A stretch of DNA of 64,000 nucleotides from Armatimonadota bacterium (GTDB lineage Bacteria; Armatimonadota; Fimbriimonadia; Fimbriimonadales; Fimbriimonadaceae). The stretch lies in assembly GCA_018268315.1 (NCBI GenBank), contig JAFDWU010000005.1:124001-188000 (forward strand). Direction: 5' to 3'. Within the stretch, counting starts at the first letter, position 1. The number at the start of each line of letters is the position of its first letter. The position numbers and the translations under genes were made by a program. Below the pieces are notes generated by a model. The model was not told where the DNA came from. It did no database searches and saw only the letters and a program-made list of their open reading frames with translations. Shown piece after piece: positions 50,196 through 57,650 of the stretch.

Positions 50196-50926
50196 CGTGT
50201 CGCGCCTCCCGTCGTGGTTGTGGAGGTTTGTGAGAGAGGGTTGCTGCTTGTAACGTCGCTTAGCGGCAACTGCACGGTTAATATTCGAGACGTGTCTTCG
50301 CCGTTAAGCGTGTAGGTCATTCGCACGGCCGCGGGCAAACGTCGCTGGCCCGTCGTTGTATCCCAGCTTTGTGCCCACTGGGTTCCATCCCAGAATTCGA
50401 AGGTCACGTCGTGCACGTCGGAGTCGAGAAGTTCCTCGTATCCGCCCGATGTCGATGTGGCGTCTCCCGGCCGCTGCCTTCGAAGGAATAGCCCAGTCTT
50501 GCCACCCGCATCCCCCACCGCGGTGGTTGAGAGCCCTATCTCTTCGGTGCCACCCTGAGGTCCGTACTTGCGGTTGATGGTCTCGAAATCATCGGTCGAG
50601 TTCAGTACGTAGCTCGGAGGCGCGTCGCCCTGCGCGGTTAAAACGATGGTGTCGGCGCCGCTGCTGGAAAGCCCGCCGCTTTGATTGGAAGCTATGAAGT
50701 ACGTAAAGGTATCGGTGGTGCTGTCGGTTACCCGCGCCCGCTGAATAAGTCTGCGAACGGTGCTTTCAAACTCAATCTGTTTATCCCAACTTGACTGCCG
50801 AGTGACTGCTCGCTGGTTGTAGTCAAGGCCCACCAGCGTGACCCGAATGAGGCCGGTCATGATCATGGCGGCAGCGGCGCTGCCGACAAGGATTTCAATC
50901 AACGAGAGGCCCGCGCGACGTGTTAT
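50192..50926 (-). CDS. gspJ: Minor pseudopilin GspJ, probable ATA start
   Basis: About 244 residues. The first conventional start candidate is TTG at 50902, which would begin inside the prepilin signature (LIEILVGSAAAAMIM) and remove the cleavage site. Eight codons upstream, ATA at 50926 gives MTRRAG|LSLIEILV, a perfect prepilin leader with a Gly|Leu peptidase site and Glu5. A GGGAGGG precedes it by ~6 nt, and the ATA overlaps the gspI stop (ATAA) in the same way ATGA overlaps join the rest of the operon. I therefore take ATA as the start; a sequence error (ATG) is the alternative. The periplasmic part (FETINRKYGPQGGTEEIGLS, FEFWDGTQWAQSWD) fits GspJ. Confidence 0.85.
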   Translation of the reverse strand: MTRRAGLSLIEILVGSAAAAMIMTGLIRVTLVGLDYNQRAVTRQSSWDKQIEFESTVRRLIQRARVTDSTTDTFTYFIASNQSGGLSSSGADTIVLTAQGDAPPSYVLNSTDDFETINRKYGPQGGTEEIGLSTTAVGDAGGKTGLFLRRQRPGDATSTSGGYEELLDSDVHDVTFEFWDGTQWAQSWDTTTGQRRLPAAVRMTYTLNGEDTSRILTVQLPLSDVTSSNPLSQTSTTTTGGATR

Positions 50927-51327
50927 GGCGTCCCTCCCGAAGTCGTGGTTACGGTTGTCGGCGGGACGTAGTGCGGGAGGCTGACCTGTGCCGTCGCGCC
51001 GCTTGGGTCGTCGGATCGGCTAACCGTGATCGTCGCCATGTTCAAATCAGTTGTGCTAGTTGTGGTATCTGAAGCAGTCCAGGTGTGGGTGGTATCGCCA
51101 ATGTCGCTGAAGTCCCCGTTCACGTTCTGGCCAGTTAGCTGACCCGTCGCCAATAGCTCTTCCAGCTTCTGAACAGCGAGCCGCGTCATCTGCTCTTTCT
51201 CGTGGGTGTGAATCTCAGAGGCAGCGAGCTTTCCAAATGCGCCGACCACGCCAACCAAGCCTACCGATAGAAGCAGGATGGCCATAACGACCTCGACAAA
51301 GGAAAAGCCGCGCCTACCTCTGTTCAT
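50923..51327 (-). CDS. gspI: Minor pseudopilin GspI
   Basis: A 134-residue pseudopilin. The leader MNRGRRG|FSFVEVVMAILLL has the Gly|Phe cleavage site and Glu5. ATG 51327 is preceded by CAGGAGACCTTT, a good ribosome-binding site, which decides against the longer frame to 51405. The C-terminal ~100 residues include EKEQMTRLAVQKLEELLATG, the usual GspI/GspV helix. It overlaps gspH by ~14 bases and gspJ by 4 bases. Confidence 0.93.
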   Translation of the reverse strand: MNRGRRGFSFVEVVMAILLLSVGLVGVVGAFGKLAASEIHTHEKEQMTRLAVQKLEELLATGQLTGQNVNGDFSDIGDTTHTWTASDTTTSTTDLNMATITVSRSDDPSGATAQVSLPHYVPPTTVTTTSGGTP

Positions 51328-51862
51328 AAAGGTCTCCTGCCTGCCAACGCAAGCTCGCCGGGTCGGGAAGCTGCTCGCTTTCCGTGATCCTGCCCTTGTG
51401 GTCAATGCGGATCGCGATGTCCTTCTGACTGCGCTCCCATTGAAGCGAGGCTACATCGGCAGTCCCGTCCTGATAGAAGCTGACTTTCCATTCGTCCTGC
51501 GAGACGTCCGCATCATCCAGACGCCAGAATTTCACATCAATTCCTTCTGGCTTGGCGATGCGCTGCAACTCCGTCGGCTGGCCCTGATCGGTATCGGCTT
51601 GCTGCTCCAGAATGAACGCTGAGCTCGTGCTGTCATAACGCAATGTCACGGTGTGCCCAGCCTGATGCGCCTCTTGCAAGCCGCGGACGAGCACAGTCTT
51701 CAACTGCGGCTCAAACTCTCGCTCGCGCCGACCCGCTTCGCCTGCCGAAATTTGCGGTACGACAAGGCCTGCGAGCAAAGCGATCGCAAAAATCACCACC
51801 GTGGCCTCCACAAACGTGAAGCCACTTCTACGGGGAATCCGCGGATATGTCGGCCGCGTCAC
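51314..51862 (-). CDS. gspH: Minor pseudopilin GspH
   Basis: About 182 residues. The prepilin site is RRSG|FTFVEATVVIFAIALLAG with Glu5. GTG 51862 is preceded by GGAGGTGAGG, giving a 14-residue basic leader. The open frame continues to 52066, but that lies inside gspG. The C-terminal body (TVLVRGLQEAHQAGHTVTLR, WKVSFYQDGTADVASLQWER) fits GspH. It overlaps gspG by ~35 bases at its 5' end. Confidence 0.9.
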   Translation of the reverse strand: MTRPTYPRIPRRSGFTFVEATVVIFAIALLAGLVVPQISAGEAGRREREFEPQLKTVLVRGLQEAHQAGHTVTLRYDSTSSAFILEQQADTDQGQPTELQRIAKPEGIDVKFWRLDDADVSQDEWKVSFYQDGTADVASLQWERSQKDIAIRIDHKGRITESEQLPDPASLRWQAGDLYEQR

Positions 51863-52265
51863 CCTCACCTCCGGGTTGTCCGTCTGAGCCGTACGACTCA
51901 AGCGTGAATGTCTCTCGTCCTGCTGGGCCAGGGTAATCGTAGTGATACGGATTGCCCCAAGGATCGGTGAAATTCTGAGTTGTGTAGGGTCCTTTCCAGC
52001 CTTGAACGTCGGCGGGCTGCGTACGTAACGCTTCCAAACCTTCTTGCGAAGACGGATACCGGTCACAGTCCGCGCGGAAGGTGTTCAGCATGCTGCTGAT
52101 TGCCGCGATGTCTGACTTAGCCTTGGCGATCTTCGCATCGCTGGTACGCGAGACGACTCGCGGCACGATAAGCGAGGCCAAGATTCCAAGAATCAGAATC
52201 ACGACCACGAGCTCGATGAGCGTGAAGCCCCTGCGAACCCGGTGACGAATAGAACGAATAGGCAT
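51828..52265 (-). CDS. gspG: Major pseudopilin GspG
   Basis: A 145-residue major pseudopilin. Leader RRG|FTLIELVVVILILGILASL with Glu5. The GspG-specific C-terminal region is plain: YPSSQEGLEALRTQPADVQG, YTTQNFTDPWGNPYHYDYPG and YGSDGQPGGEGDAADI, the calcium-binding loop. It forms the pseudopilus shaft. It starts 14 bp downstream of the gspF stop and overlaps gspH. Confidence 0.97.
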   Translation of the reverse strand: MPIRSIRHRVRRGFTLIELVVVILILGILASLIVPRVVSRTSDAKIAKAKSDIAAISSMLNTFRADCDRYPSSQEGLEALRTQPADVQGWKGPYTTQNFTDPWGNPYHYDYPGPAGRETFTLESYGSDGQPGGEGDAADISADSP

Positions 52266-52279
52266 GATGTGAGTACCTC

Positions 52280-53488
52280 CTACTTAACAATCTCCTGAGC
52301 TTGGTAGATCGGCAGGAGCACCGAAAGAACGACGAAAAGGACGAAGCCGCCCATTACCAGCACGATGGCCGGCTCCAACAAGGACACAAGCCTGCGAAGG
52401 CTATTGTCCACCTCAAAATCTAGGCTTTCCGAAACTCGGCTAAGCATCTTCGGCAGATCGCCGGTCTCTTCGCCGATCGCCACCATATGCGTGAGAACCG
52501 GCGGGAAGCCACCCGTATCGCGCATTGCTTCCGCGATGGGTTTGCCTTCGCGGACTGCCTGACACACTTGCTCCGCGCTGCTTTCGAACACTCGATTGCC
52601 GCTGGAAAGGCCGGCAAGCTGCAGCGACTCCAGAATTGGCACGCCGCCAAAAACCATCGTTCCCAGCACGCGGGCAAATCGAGAGACTGTTGATTTGCGC
52701 ACCACTACGCCGCCAAGCGGCATGTTCATCAGGAAGCTATCTCGCTGGTACTTGCCGGAGTCGGTAGCAATCCAGCCGCGATACAGCAACCACAGGCCGC
52801 CGATACCGGCGACGATCAAAATCCAATACTGCTCGATGAAGCCGCTCATAGCGAGCAGCATCTTGGTAGCGGTTGGGAGTTCTCCGCCCAGGTCATCAAA
52901 AACCTTCTTGAGGCGTGGCACCACGAAGGTCAGCATGAAGATGATCACGCCGATCGCCAGAGTGGCAAGCACCATCGGATACACCAGCGCGGAAACAATC
53001 TGGCTGCGCCGCGTGACTTCTTTCTCCTGAAACTCGGCGAGCCTTCCCGCAACCTCCGGGAACTGGCCGCTGGTCTCACCGGCACGCAGGGTTTGCGTAT
53101 ACACCTGGTTGAAGTATTTCGGGTGCATGGCAAGCGCGTCGCTCACCGGGCGGCCGCCGCGAACCTCGTGCAGCACTTCTTCGCAAATCTGGGTTAAAAC
53201 CGGGCTCTCGGATTGCTCGCCAACGACCTGTAGCACCCGGTCTAAAGGAAGACCAGCGCCTGCAAGATCAGAGATACGGCGGGTGAAGAGCGCAAGGTCT
53301 TCCCTGCTAACCCGACCACGAGCCTGGTGGCTTCCGGCAGCCGCGGTGCTGCCAATCTCTTTGACTTCAAGAGCAAACCGCCCGTCCTTCGTAAGCTGAG
53401 AGATCGCAGCCTCTCGGGTCGAGGCTTCCACCACTCCCGATTGCTTGCGGCCGCTTGGCTCCAGAACGGTGTACGAGAACGCTTGCAC
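52280..53488 (-). CDS. gspF: T2SS inner-membrane platform protein GspF
   Basis: A 402-residue polytopic protein with two repeated T2SSF domains (TRRISDLAGAGLPLDRVLQV and VSRFARVLGTMVFGGVPILE) and membrane helices near residues 170-190, 215-235 and 370-395 (LEPAIVLVMGGFVLFVVLSV). It anchors the ATPase and guides pseudopilus assembly. It lies 3 bp after gspE. Confidence 0.96.
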   Translation of the reverse strand: MQAFSYTVLEPSGRKQSGVVEASTREAAISQLTKDGRFALEVKEIGSTAAAGSHQARGRVSREDLALFTRRISDLAGAGLPLDRVLQVVGEQSESPVLTQICEEVLHEVRGGRPVSDALAMHPKYFNQVYTQTLRAGETSGQFPEVAGRLAEFQEKEVTRRSQIVSALVYPMVLATLAIGVIIFMLTFVVPRLKKVFDDLGGELPTATKMLLAMSGFIEQYWILIVAGIGGLWLLYRGWIATDSGKYQRDSFLMNMPLGGVVVRKSTVSRFARVLGTMVFGGVPILESLQLAGLSSGNRVFESSAEQVCQAVREGKPIAEAMRDTGGFPPVLTHMVAIGEETGDLPKMLSRVSESLDFEVDNSLRRLVSLLEPAIVLVMGGFVLFVVLSVLLPIYQAQEIVK

Positions 53489-53491
53489 GAA

Positions 53492-55063
53492 CTAAAAGGC
53501 CTCCCGCTGGCAAACGCGAAGCACTTCTTCCGGCGTCGTCCTGCCGTTAAGCACCGCAAGGCGGCCATCGCCCAGCAGTGTGCGCATGCCGTACTCGGCA
53601 ATCGCGTAATTCTTAAGCTCGTTCGAGGAGCGGCGATCAACCGTCATGCGGCGAATTGGCTCATCGACAATGAACAGTTCGTACAGACCTTGGCGTCCGC
53701 GGAACCCAGTGTTCTGGCACTTATCGCAACCTGCGCCGCGCATCAGCTTGGCTTTGGAGAGGTCCTCATCGGTAATGCCAATGGCGTGCATCACTTCAAC
53801 CGAGGGCTGATCCGGCTTCGAACAATTCGGGCAGTTTCTGCGAAGCAACCGCTGGGCAACTACGCCAATAAGCGAGCTTGCAACCAGGTACGGCTCAACT
53901 TCCATATCCAACAAGCGGGTGACCGCGCCGGCGGCATCGTTGGTGTGAAGGGTCGAGAATACGAGGTGGCCGGTAAGGGCTGCGTGAATGGCAATTTCGG
54001 CGGTTTCGTAGTCTCGGATTTCGCCGACCATGATGACGTCGGGGTCCTGACGAACAATGCTGCGAAGGCCGTTGGCGAAGGTTAGGCCGATGCCGGGGCG
54101 GACCTGAATTTGGGATATGCCGGCCACCTGATACTCGACCGGGTCTTCGATGGTAAGGATGTTCGTGGTCGGGGACCAAATCTCTTGAAGGCTTGCGTAA
54201 AGGGAGGTCGACTTACCGGAGCCCGTCGGACCCGTAGCCAAGATAATGCCGTAAGGCGTGCTGATCAGCTTGCGGTACTTCTCAAGCGTGTCCTTCTGCA
54301 TGCCAAGCTCTTCCAGCCCAAGCATTGCAGTGCCTTTATCGAGGATACGCATAACCGCACGCTCTCCCCACACCGTTGGGACAATGGAAACGCGGACGTC
54401 GATCTGACGGCCCGCAATCACCACGCGGATGCGGCCGTCTTGTGGCAACCGGCGTTCGGCGATGTTCATCTCGCCAAGAATCTTAAGGCGGGAAACAAGC
54501 GCGGCATGCATCCGCTTCGGCGGCTTCAGCATGTCGTTCAACATGCCGTCAATTCGGTAGCGAACCTTTACTTCCCTCTCATAAGGCTCGATGTGGATAT
54601 CGCTTGCCCCGTCGCGCACTGCCTGCGCGAAGATGAGGTTAACCATCTGGACGACGGCGGTCTCGCCCGCCATCTTTTGCAGGTCGGCAAGGTCGGTGGT
54701 CTCCTCGATTTCCGCAGTGGTGGCGGCTTCCTCACCGGGAAGACCGGCAAGAATCTTCTCAAGGAAGTACTCCTCGATCTTCTCCCGGATCATCTGGGGG
54801 TCGGCAAGCACCGGACGGATGGACTTGGAAACAAGAATTCCCAGGTCATCGGCGGCTTGAAGGCTCTTCAGCGAGCCCATGGCGACCACCAGCTCATCGC
54901 CTTCAAGAGACATCGGCAGAATCTGATACTTCAGAGCAAAATCGCCGGGAACAAATTCAAGCGCCTCTAAAGAAGGCTTCTTCTCTTCCAAGTTGACGAA
55001 GTCGAGACCGGCCTCTCGGGCGGCGTTCTCGCCAGACAGGTTGTTATTGGGGTGTATTGCCAT
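53492..55063 (-). CDS. gspE: T2SS ATPase GspE
   Basis: A 523-residue secretion ATPase. The N-terminal GspE_N domain (~residues 1-110) is followed by the ATPase core: Walker A GPTGSGKSTSLYA, Walker B-region GEIRDYETAEIA, and His box-like STLHTNDAAGAVTRLLDMEV. The tetracysteine zinc finger CPNC...CDKC is intact. The ATP-driven turning of this hexamer powers pseudopilus assembly. It is the first gene of the operon. The 90-bp gap before it holds no convincing promoter. Confidence 0.97.
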   Translation of the reverse strand: MAIHPNNNLSGENAAREAGLDFVNLEEKKPSLEALEFVPGDFALKYQILPMSLEGDELVVAMGSLKSLQAADDLGILVSKSIRPVLADPQMIREKIEEYFLEKILAGLPGEEAATTAEIEETTDLADLQKMAGETAVVQMVNLIFAQAVRDGASDIHIEPYEREVKVRYRIDGMLNDMLKPPKRMHAALVSRLKILGEMNIAERRLPQDGRIRVVIAGRQIDVRVSIVPTVWGERAVMRILDKGTAMLGLEELGMQKDTLEKYRKLISTPYGIILATGPTGSGKSTSLYASLQEIWSPTTNILTIEDPVEYQVAGISQIQVRPGIGLTFANGLRSIVRQDPDVIMVGEIRDYETAEIAIHAALTGHLVFSTLHTNDAAGAVTRLLDMEVEPYLVASSLIGVVAQRLLRRNCPNCSKPDQPSVEVMHAIGITDEDLSKAKLMRGAGCDKCQNTGFRGRQGLYELFIVDEPIRRMTVDRRSSNELKNYAIAEYGMRTLLGDGRLAVLNGRTTPEEVLRVCQREAF

Positions 55064-55153
55064 TCAATTCGCCAACTCGGTAACTGTACGCCCTTGAACG
55101 CCCAGATTGATTCTTTGTTCAGTGAAGTAGGTCTATTGTCCCAATTAATAACG

Positions 55154-55642
55154 TTACCGAAGGGGGTTTCTACTCCCAAATATCGCTTTCACAGGTAACA
55201 CGGATTTGCTTCCCTTCGACCCAATCGCGGTAATCGTACCGCCGCGAGCGTCCAGCCCCTTGGGAACTATCACCGAAAATCCGTCGCCGCTAATGCGTCC
55301 AGCAAAGCGCTTCGATCCCACTTGCAGGGTGATGCTCTTGGCGTCGTAAACCTCGCCCGCAAGCCTGCCCGGCTTGATCAGCGTGACGCAAACAAACGGT
55401 TCGCGGCGGATAATCGCGCGGTGATAGGCGAGTTGGGCTTCCAGATCGATGCCTTGCAACGGCATTCCGCCCTGACCTTCGCACATCTGCCTTATCACCT
55501 CTCTTAACTGAGCGTCGTTCTTGCCCTTACCGAGGGTTGGGCCATAGAACGAGCCTCCCGGCCCATGACAGCGCGCGCACTGCGCGTTGTAATACGCAAC
55601 GGGCGGATGTGGCGGGATTTGAGCCTGAGCCAGATGCATCAT
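55154..55642 (-). CDS. Small cytochrome c-type protein coupled to the propeller gene
   Basis: A 162-residue protein with a class I haem site CARCH near residue 23-27, a methionine ligand in GGMPLQGID, and a C-terminal beta domain of ~80 residues. There is no signal peptide (MMHLAQAQIPPHPP), although a haem c protein must be exported. ATG 55642 overlaps the TGA of the propeller gene (ATGA). Relatives often carry this cytochrome as the C-terminal domain of the sorbosone-dehydrogenase-like propeller, so the two may once have been one protein, or it may be joined by frameshift. Otherwise export is unexplained. Confidence 0.83.
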   Translation of the reverse strand: MMHLAQAQIPPHPPVAYYNAQCARCHGPGGSFYGPTLGKGKNDAQLREVIRQMCEGQGGMPLQGIDLEAQLAYHRAIIRREPFVCVTLIKPGRLAGEVYDAKSITLQVGSKRFAGRISGDGFSVIVPKGLDARGGTITAIGSKGSKSVLPVKAIFGSRNPLR

Positions 55643-56934
55643 TTTGTCGGTCGAAGCCAGTAGATATTGCCTTTGGTGTCATCGGTGACCAACAGGCTGC
55701 CATCTTTCATGTTCATCACGTCCACCGGCCGCCCCAGCACTTCCCCATTCTTATCGAGGAAGAAGGCAAGCGGCATTGGACCCGTTGGCCGACCAGTTAC
55801 CTTATCAAACGGCAGCCAGTAAACGCCGTAACCGGCTTTCTCCTTGCGATTCCAAGAGCCGTGAGCGCACACCAAGCAGTCACCGTTCATCGGCCCAGGA
55901 CCGGAGTAGAAGGTCCAGCCATCGGGCGCGTAATGCGCCGGCAAAGCGGCGGCGGGCGGAATCGTGGCTGCGCTGAGCTGAACGATGTCCTTGCGGTGCA
56001 TGAACTCATAGCGAGGAACGCGATAGCCCACCACGAACGGGTGGCCGTAATAGCCGCCCTTAACCAGCCGGTTGAACTCTTCCGGCGGGTTCAGGTCGGT
56101 CGTCGGCTGCATGCCAGCCTTATCGCCCACCGGGCCGCCGAACCAGTCGCTGCCATGGTCCCAACCCCAAATCTCCTTCGTGCCGGGACGGAACAGCAGC
56201 TTCTCCGTGTTGCGAAGACCCGCACAGTAAAACTCGGGATTCTTACCATCCAGGTCGTAGTGCCACACTCTTCCACGCTGATCGTCTACCGGGCCAACGT
56301 TTGAGGCATCCCCGATCTCCGTGTAGAAGCCGGTCTTGGTCACCAGCAGCGCGCGCATCCAGTGACCTCCGCCGGTGGGCAGGCTGCCTTGGCCCATCAC
56401 CGTCACAATCTCATCTGCCTTGCCGGTTCCCTTGGTGTCTCGGGCCTTGAAGATTTCGCCGGAGGTTCCAAACCAGAGCCAGCCGTCCACCCACTGCATC
56501 GCGTGGGCGCCCTTCTTTTCAAGAAACACGGTGAGGGGCGCCAGCTTCCCATTCACCAGCTTGGTCTTGTAAATGACCCCGGTGAAGGGAGCGCTAATAT
56601 AGATGTTCTCATCCGGGTCCGTGATCATGAACCTCGGCCCGCCGGTGTTGCCGATCTTATCGATCCTCCAGCCTGGGCGAACCCAAACCGGCGGAGTGTC
56701 CGGCCCTACCGTGCCCGATGCGAAATGCCAGGGGTTATCATCGTGAAACCAATTCGTAGCCACCGAGGCGGCGGCGTCAAAATCCTCCGGGCTCATCAAT
56801 GGCGCGTTCGGATCAAGCGGAGCGACCTTCTTTTCAGCAGCCGATGAGGCGAGCGCGAAGGTGGAGCAGCCCTGCACCACGATCTGCACAAGCATGATCG
56901 CGCCAAGGCCCATGAGGACGGTTTTAAATCTCAC
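55639..56934 (-). CDS. Sorbosone-dehydrogenase-like beta-propeller lipoprotein
   Basis: A 431-residue exported propeller, probably PQQ-dependent. The signal ends with a lipobox-like QGCS, so Cys23 may be lipidated. The family signatures are WDHGSDWFGG, AHGSWNRKEKAGYGVYWLP and GRPVDVMNMKDGSLLVTDD; the last is the calcium/PQQ-side motif shared by soluble glucose and L-sorbosone dehydrogenases. It would oxidise a sugar or related alcohol in the periplasm and pass electrons to the coupled cytochrome c. The substrate is not certain. The start is ATG 56934, divergent from mntR by 103 bp. Confidence 0.88.
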   Translation of the reverse strand: MRFKTVLMGLGAIMLVQIVVQGCSTFALASSAAEKKVAPLDPNAPLMSPEDFDAAASVATNWFHDDNPWHFASGTVGPDTPPVWVRPGWRIDKIGNTGGPRFMITDPDENIYISAPFTGVIYKTKLVNGKLAPLTVFLEKKGAHAMQWVDGWLWFGTSGEIFKARDTKGTGKADEIVTVMGQGSLPTGGGHWMRALLVTKTGFYTEIGDASNVGPVDDQRGRVWHYDLDGKNPEFYCAGLRNTEKLLFRPGTKEIWGWDHGSDWFGGPVGDKAGMQPTTDLNPPEEFNRLVKGGYYGHPFVVGYRVPRYEFMHRKDIVQLSAATIPPAAALPAHYAPDGWTFYSGPGPMNGDCLVCAHGSWNRKEKAGYGVYWLPFDKVTGRPTGPMPLAFFLDKNGEVLGRPVDVMNMKDGSLLVTDDTKGNIYWLRPTK

Positions 56935-57037
56935 TAGGACACTATACGGTTTTGAGTCGCGTCGGTTCGACGTTTGCCCGCAATTTATTCAGGTCTTGCT
57001 CTGGGAATTGAGGTGGCGGCGTCGCCATAATGGGGGC

Positions 57038-57442
57038 GTGGCAGAGCAATCCTTCCGGCGCACTCGGGACGACCATGCCTTGGAGACGGCGGCCGATTAC
57101 GTCGAGCTTATCGAGGACCTTATCGCCACGTCCGGCGAGGCGCGCGGCTCTGACCTTGCCAAGCGGCTGGGGGTCAGCCACGTTACGGTAACCAAGAGCC
57201 TAACCCGGCTTGCCCGCGATGGCTACGTTTCCTATCAGCCGTACCGCAGCGTGTTCCTTACCGAGAAAGGGGAGGCGCTGGCACGTCAGTCTCGGAAGAG
57301 GCACAAGTTGGTGCTGGATATGCTGCTGGCGCTTGGCGTTCCGCCTGAAATTGCCGAGCATGACGCCGAAGGGATGGAGCATCACGTAAGCGAAGCGACC
57401 CTGAATGCGATCGAAGGATTTCTTAGCGCCCGCGCGCGGTGA
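57038..57442 (+). CDS. mntR: Manganese-binding transcriptional regulator MntR
   Basis: A 134-residue DtxR/MntR-family regulator. The winged helix is DLAKRLGVSHVTVTKSLTRL, and the family signatures DHALETAADYVELIEDLI, SYQPYRSVFLTEKGEALA and DAEGMEHHVS are complete, the last with the metal-binding Glu and His residues. It binds Mn2+ and represses Mn uptake. The frame is open to 56861, but GTG 57038 matches MntR homologues (AEQSFRRTRDDHALE). No mntH or ABC Mn transporter is next to it; the VIT1/CCC1 protein is far away. Confidence 0.94.
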   Translation: MAEQSFRRTRDDHALETAADYVELIEDLIATSGEARGSDLAKRLGVSHVTVTKSLTRLARDGYVSYQPYRSVFLTEKGEALARQSRKRHKLVLDMLLALGVPPEIAEHDAEGMEHHVSEATLNAIEGFLSARAR

Positions 57443-57452
57443 TCAGGAGCGG

Positions 57453-57458
57453 TATAAT
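57453..57458 (+). promoter_or_regulatory. -10 box of the tRNA-Leu promoter
   Basis: A perfect TATAAT, 18 nt before the tRNA 5' end. No good -35 stands at the normal distance, so it may be an extended or factor-dependent promoter. It lies just after the mntR stop. Confidence 0.75.
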
Positions 57459-57476
57459 TTGCACCTCTCACCCCGT

Positions 57477-57563
<87 letters not shown>

Positions 57564-57650
57564 TTTTCAACTTTGGTGGCTTTTCCTGAAGCGCCCATCG
57601 CTTGACGCTAGAATCGCGCGCCAGCTGTACGGTACTGTGTCTCCAGTAAC

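Noticed and set aside
54110-54970. Long open frame (286 codons) on the plus strand opposite gspE.
   Set aside because: It is fully antisense to a gene with perfect ATPase motifs, and its translation has no family features. Similar antisense frames at 53327-54085, 44259-44885 and 30729-31181 were rejected for the same reason.
56861-57037. Frame extension of mntR to 56861.
   Set aside because: It overlaps the divergent propeller gene start and lacks MntR similarity; GTG 57038 fits the family.
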